DNA of 64,000 nt from Typhlomys cinereus (lineage: Eukaryota; Chordata; Mammalia; Rodentia; Platacanthomyidae), in NCBI GenBank assembly GCA_023101885.1, contig JALPQD010000044.1, forward strand, positions 4,741,565-4,805,564, in the 5' to 3' direction. Shown in pieces: positions 60,646 to 64,000 of this stretch. The translations under genes were made by a program, and so were the position numbers. Position 1 is the first letter of the stretch. Each line of letters opens with the position of its first letter. The notes under the pieces are model-generated. The model saw nothing but the letters and a program-made list of their open reading frames with translations, was not told where the DNA came from and ran no database searches.

Positions 60646-60720
60646 GTACCTATTAAGTTTGTATGAACTGAAATATTAATAAAAAATGTATTATATATAA
60701 AAAAAAGAAATAATCACCTC

Positions 60721-61404
60721 TAAGTGTAAATTTTTTTGTGATCATTACCTTAAATCTGTTTTGTCAACATCTTTAAGCTAAAAATTTGTATGGGTTTTTA
60801 TGTAGATTTGACCACATTAATATATACTCCTGTCTATCATCTTTATTTTTTCCAGACATTTTTACTATGTAAATTTACTTCTTCTAATGTTCATTCTTTA
60901 AACTCTTCAGTAATGGCATATCAATGAAAATTCTTTCCTCCACTTTCTGAGAAGGTATTTTAATCTGATTCATTAAAATATTCTAGTTGAGAATATTGCA
61001 TGTAAAGAACCTTCCATATCTCTGATTTTTCATTTAACACACGCCACCAAAAATGATTAATTCAGTAGTGTTTAAATGAAATTCAATTCTTGCTTCCTGA
61101 ATTTTTCTCCTTAATCTCTAGACATTGGCTCTACAAGTTTTCAAACTTTAGAAAGTGAAGAGAAACACACAATAACTATTATGTCACATCATACAAAAAG
61201 AGTACAATTGTTTGTAGCAAATAATCGGATACAAGAAGAATTTGATATAAAAGGTTTGAATTGATGAAAACAGTTTTGTTTTTCAAGTCATATGGCAGCC
61301 TACTTGTTTTGAAAATCTTCATGTTGGGTGCTCTTACTTTCCTTTTCTTTTTGCCATTGGTGTGTACATGCATTCTTTTTCTAGTACTTAAAAAAGAAAA
61401 TATA
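60721..61404. other. AT-rich intron sequence, nothing assigned
   Basis: No gene or repeat recognised. Confidence 0.45.
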
Positions 61405-61560
61405 ACCAACTAATGTCTGTAATGCCAGCACTTGGTAAGCTGAGGCAAATATTTGCCATGAATTCAAAGCCACTCTTAACTACATAGTAAGTTGCACACC
61501 GACCTGAAATATACAGTGAAACCCTATCTCAAAAAGAAAAACAACAGCAAAAAAATAAAA
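61405..61560 (+). mobile_element. B1-like SINE
   Basis: GTCTGTAATGCCAGCACTTG, GTAAGCTGAGGCAAATATTT, CAGTGAAACCCTATCTCAAA, then an A-rich tail to about 61570. Confidence 0.75.
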
Positions 61561-61579
61561 ACAAAAAACACATCAATCA

Positions 61580-62740
61580 GTGCCAAGTGCTGGATACCTC
61601 CTTATGAGCGGTTGGTTGTGGAGATGCCAAAAGCTGCCAAAACAATACAGGCTCTTGCCATTCCTCTTCGTTGCCCATCAGAGCTGGATGATAAGACCTT
61701 ATTGCTAAAGTCACCACATGCCTTGGTTACATATGTTAAGAAATCAGACTGTAACTGGCATGGAATATTCCTCCCTGCTGCCTAGCTTTCATAGTATCAG
61801 AAGGTGCTACACAGACTGCTGGGGGGAAAAGACACCTATGATCTTGTCCAGCTACAAAATCAATAGCTACAGTATCAACCTAATAGGCACACATATATAT
61901 TTATGGCATAATTGTTATGGGAGTAACCAGTGACTTTCCAGTTGTATTTGAGACCCACTCCAGCAGAGGGATTCCATGCATGGTACTCCAAACCCAATCA
62001 AAAATCCATGATGATAGAGATCATAAGCTCTGGGGAGTCGAATGGGGACAAAATACTACTTTTTATCTGCATTGGCATAGCATCAAATTACCTTCTAAAC
62101 ATTTATGTTAAAACCCATAGACAAATGCTACTCTCAGCCTTAACCAGAGAAGCCTCTCCTTCCAGGAAGCAGTGATGGATGCAGAGACTTGTGACTGCAC
62201 AAGGTGCTGAAATTAAGCAATGACTAAGTACTCATCTCTAAATAAAACAGAATATTGCCCAAGAAGGATCTGAAAGATTGTAAGAGCCAGAAGATGGGAG
62301 AAAGGTTTTGAAATAATTTTTATGCAAGACATAGCTGTCACAATCATGAACTCAAAGTGACTTGGGATGCTTGTACTGCTCTGCACAAAAATTGAACCAT
62401 CAATTGGCAAAAGTTGATGGAGGAGGGGATCAGGGGGTTAACCTATCACACAGCGCTCCTTATTATTGAGAGTCAAGGACATTGCCTTGAGCTGTGTAGC
62501 TATTGATGAACCCACCACAAAAGGACCTCAAAACAAAATCAGAAGTTATAAATCTGGGAAAGAGAGGAGGAGGGGTAGGATTGATAGAGATGGGAGGAGA
62601 TAAAAGTGGAAGGGTAAAGAAAGTAATCAGAATTCATTATATGTGTATATATGTCATATACATATTATTTGACATGTGATGTATGAAATTGTAATGTAAT
62701 TAAGAATAAAAAAAGTTTTCATTAAAAGAAATTTAAGCTA
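61580..62740 (+). mobile_element. Older L1 3' UTR (Lx-like)
   Basis: Words such as TGAGACCCACTCCAGCAGAG, GGGATTCCATGCATGGTACT, GATTGTAAGAGCCAGAAGAT, ACCACAAAAGGACCTCAAAA and an AATAAAAAAAG end follow older rodent L1 3' UTRs. More diverged than the other L1 tails here. Confidence 0.6.
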
Positions 62741-63299
62741 TATCTAGTAAAACACAAACATCTTAAAAATATAGTCAGGTAAACTTTACATATATATACC
62801 CCAGTGCAACAAACACTCAGCTCAATTTATAAAGTATTTCCAACATCAAAAATTTCACGTCCTTTTTCAGGTAGTGGCAAGGTAAATGTAAGGACCTATT
62901 GTTCTCTTATCAGTAAAGATAAATTTTACCTGCTCTTGAACTCCTTATGAGTGAAATCATGTAGAATTTAAGTTGTTTATATGTGAAATTCATTATATTG
63001 TGCATTTCTAGTATTTATTTATTCCAGTGTAGGCTTATAAGTCTAGTAATAGTATCTTGCATTTTAAATTTATATTTCTATTGATACATAGTGCCTCTCA
63101 ATATGTTTTTTGGATTGTGTTATGCTTTTTAATGAGGGTGATCATCAAATTTTTAACATTTTACTTATTTTATTATTTACTACCAGCAGTTGCCTACATA
63201 TTTTATATGAATGCTTTCCTGGAAAAGACCACAAATACCCCTGTACTCAAACAAATATGGTTTAATGTTCATTTAAAAATGAGGAAAGCACACCATGGA

Positions 63300-63495
63300 T
63301 AACTGTGGAACATCTCAGTAAGAAGATATTAGAAAATATTTCATAAAACAATTGGCTTTCCACATAGGAAGAAGGGTGGGAGAGAATGGAAAAGAATGGT
63401 GAAGGGAAGGGAGGGCTTGGAAGACAGGAAGGAGGGAGGGAAGCTGTGATGAATACCCAATATGCTTGTAAAAGTAGAAAAATAAAAAGAAAAAA
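63300..63495 (+). mobile_element. L1 3' end fragment
   Basis: GGTGAAGGGAAGGGAGGGCT, GACAGGAAGGAGGGAGGGAA, ATGAATACCCAATATGCTTG and an AATAAAAAG end, parallel to the fragment at 34.9-35.08 kb. Confidence 0.5.
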
Positions 63496-63646
63496 ATTGG
63501 CTATCATTAAGTAATTTTGGAGAAGAAAGCTTAAGGGAAAGACGCTTTGCACTGGATTAGATATCATTCAGAAGCAGGGCTAGTTTGATAATAGAATGTC
63601 TTACATATTTTCTATAGAAGGATAGACTTATGATAAATATATCTAA

Positions 63647-63673
<27 letters not shown>
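63647..63673. repeat. (AT)n microsatellite
   Basis: Thirteen or so AT units, directly after an ATAAATATATCTAAAT stretch. Confidence 0.9.
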
Positions 63674-63682
<9 letters not shown>

Positions 63683-63807
63683 GTTCTATCGAGCAAGCTA
63701 CATCCCGAGCCCTAATTACTGTGTTTTATATCCCATGTAAGAAATCTTTCCCAAGTCTAGGGCATTCCAGTGATTCTCTTCTAGTGCTAGAGTTCTCTCT
63801 GTATTCA

Positions 63808-64000
63808 AGTGTCATGATTTGAAATGTGTCCCCCACAGTCTCAGTGTTTGGAAAGGTCATGGCACCTTTGAGAGGTGGAGTCTTGCTGGAGGAAGGTGGT
63901 CACAGGGGGTGGGACTTGAGATAGATTGGTCCCACCCTACCTCCTGGAGAAATCTGCTCTTGCAGCAGTTCTTACACTCACTACCCTTCCAGATGGATGG
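63808..64000 (+). mobile_element. URR1-like hAT element, cut by window end
   Basis: ATGATTTGAAATGTGTCCCC, GGAAAGGTCATGGCACCTTT, GAGAGGTGGAGTCTTGCTGG and AGGAAGGTGGTCACAGGGGG match the 5' half of the element at 5.7 and 45.4 kb. Confidence 0.65.

Larger units (their letters stand above)
53946..60720 (+). mobile_element. Full-length but disabled L1
   Basis: The element is 53961-60705, about 6.75 kb, flanked by identical 15-base duplications AGAAATAATCACCTC at 53946-53960 and 60706-60720. Layout: GC-rich 5' UTR of tandem monomers (53961-54380), ORF1 (54381-55440), ORF2 (55491-59628, with a SINE inserted) and 3' UTR with a G-rich tract (59629-60705). Exact duplications show a fairly recent insertion, but ORF1 and ORF2 are both broken. 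Confidence 0.97.

Noticed and set aside
53961..60705. Active full-length L1
   Set aside because: Although complete at the ends, ORF1 has a premature stop and a frameshift, ORF2 has several breaks and a SINE insertion.

Overview
This is mammalian, rodent nuclear DNA. Most of the sequence is non-coding. It carries B1-like (7SL-derived) and ID/B2/B3-like (tRNA-derived) SINEs, L1 elements with a G-rich 3' UTR and tandem 5' monomers, and remnants of older mammalian repeats (L2, MIR, MaLR). The SINE and L1 subfamilies do not look like those of mouse or rat, so a non-murine rodent, possibly a jerboa-like lineage, is my guess; the species is not proven by anything I can see.

The anchor of the window is one host exon at about 21.1-21.35 kb (+). 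It encodes the isoform-specific N-terminus of the long cAMP phosphodiesterase PDE4B3 and ends in a clean GTAAGA splice donor. No second PDE4B exon is recognisable, so 21.35-64 kb is read as intron 1 of that transcript. The first 20 kb are read as upstream PDE4B DNA holding the PDE4B3 promoter, including a perfect palindromic CRE about 2.15 kb before the start codon.

Region by region: 0-20 kb has ancient repeats, a 794-bp near-pure polypyrimidine tract (7.4-8.2 kb), an ancient L1 tail (10.7-11.5 kb) split from its surroundings by a younger 5'-truncated L1 with clear target-site duplications (TSDs; 11.5-13.7 kb), and microsatellites. 20-24 kb holds the PDE4B3 promoter, exon and unique intron. 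24.2-29.05 kb is a nested stack: a CpG-rich promoter-like block fused to L1 ORF2, with a PRORSD1 retrocopy (one intron retained) and a hAT-like DNA transposon inserted into the L1. 29-40 kb is mostly sequence I cannot assign. 40.3-40.7 kb is a solo-LTR-like element. 41.3-42.66 kb is a CpG island with an intact single-exon RTL8-family gene, the domesticated retrotransposon-gag family that is X-linked in human and mouse. 44-53 kb is dense in B1 SINEs and old L1 3' ends and has a solo LTR with a TTAA duplication. 53.3-53.75 kb is a minus-strand L1 tail. 53.96-60.7 kb is a full-length but disabled L1 with a young tRNA-derived SINE inside ORF2. 61.5-64 kb has older L1 and hAT-like remnants.

Only two features look like functional protein-coding sequence: the PDE4B3 first exon and the RTL8-like gene. 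The most interesting point is their co-location. RTL8 is X-linked in human and mouse and PDE4B is autosomal, so the RTL8 copy here, with an uninterrupted 113-codon frame and preserved CpGs, is best explained as an additional (retro)gene in a PDE4B intron.
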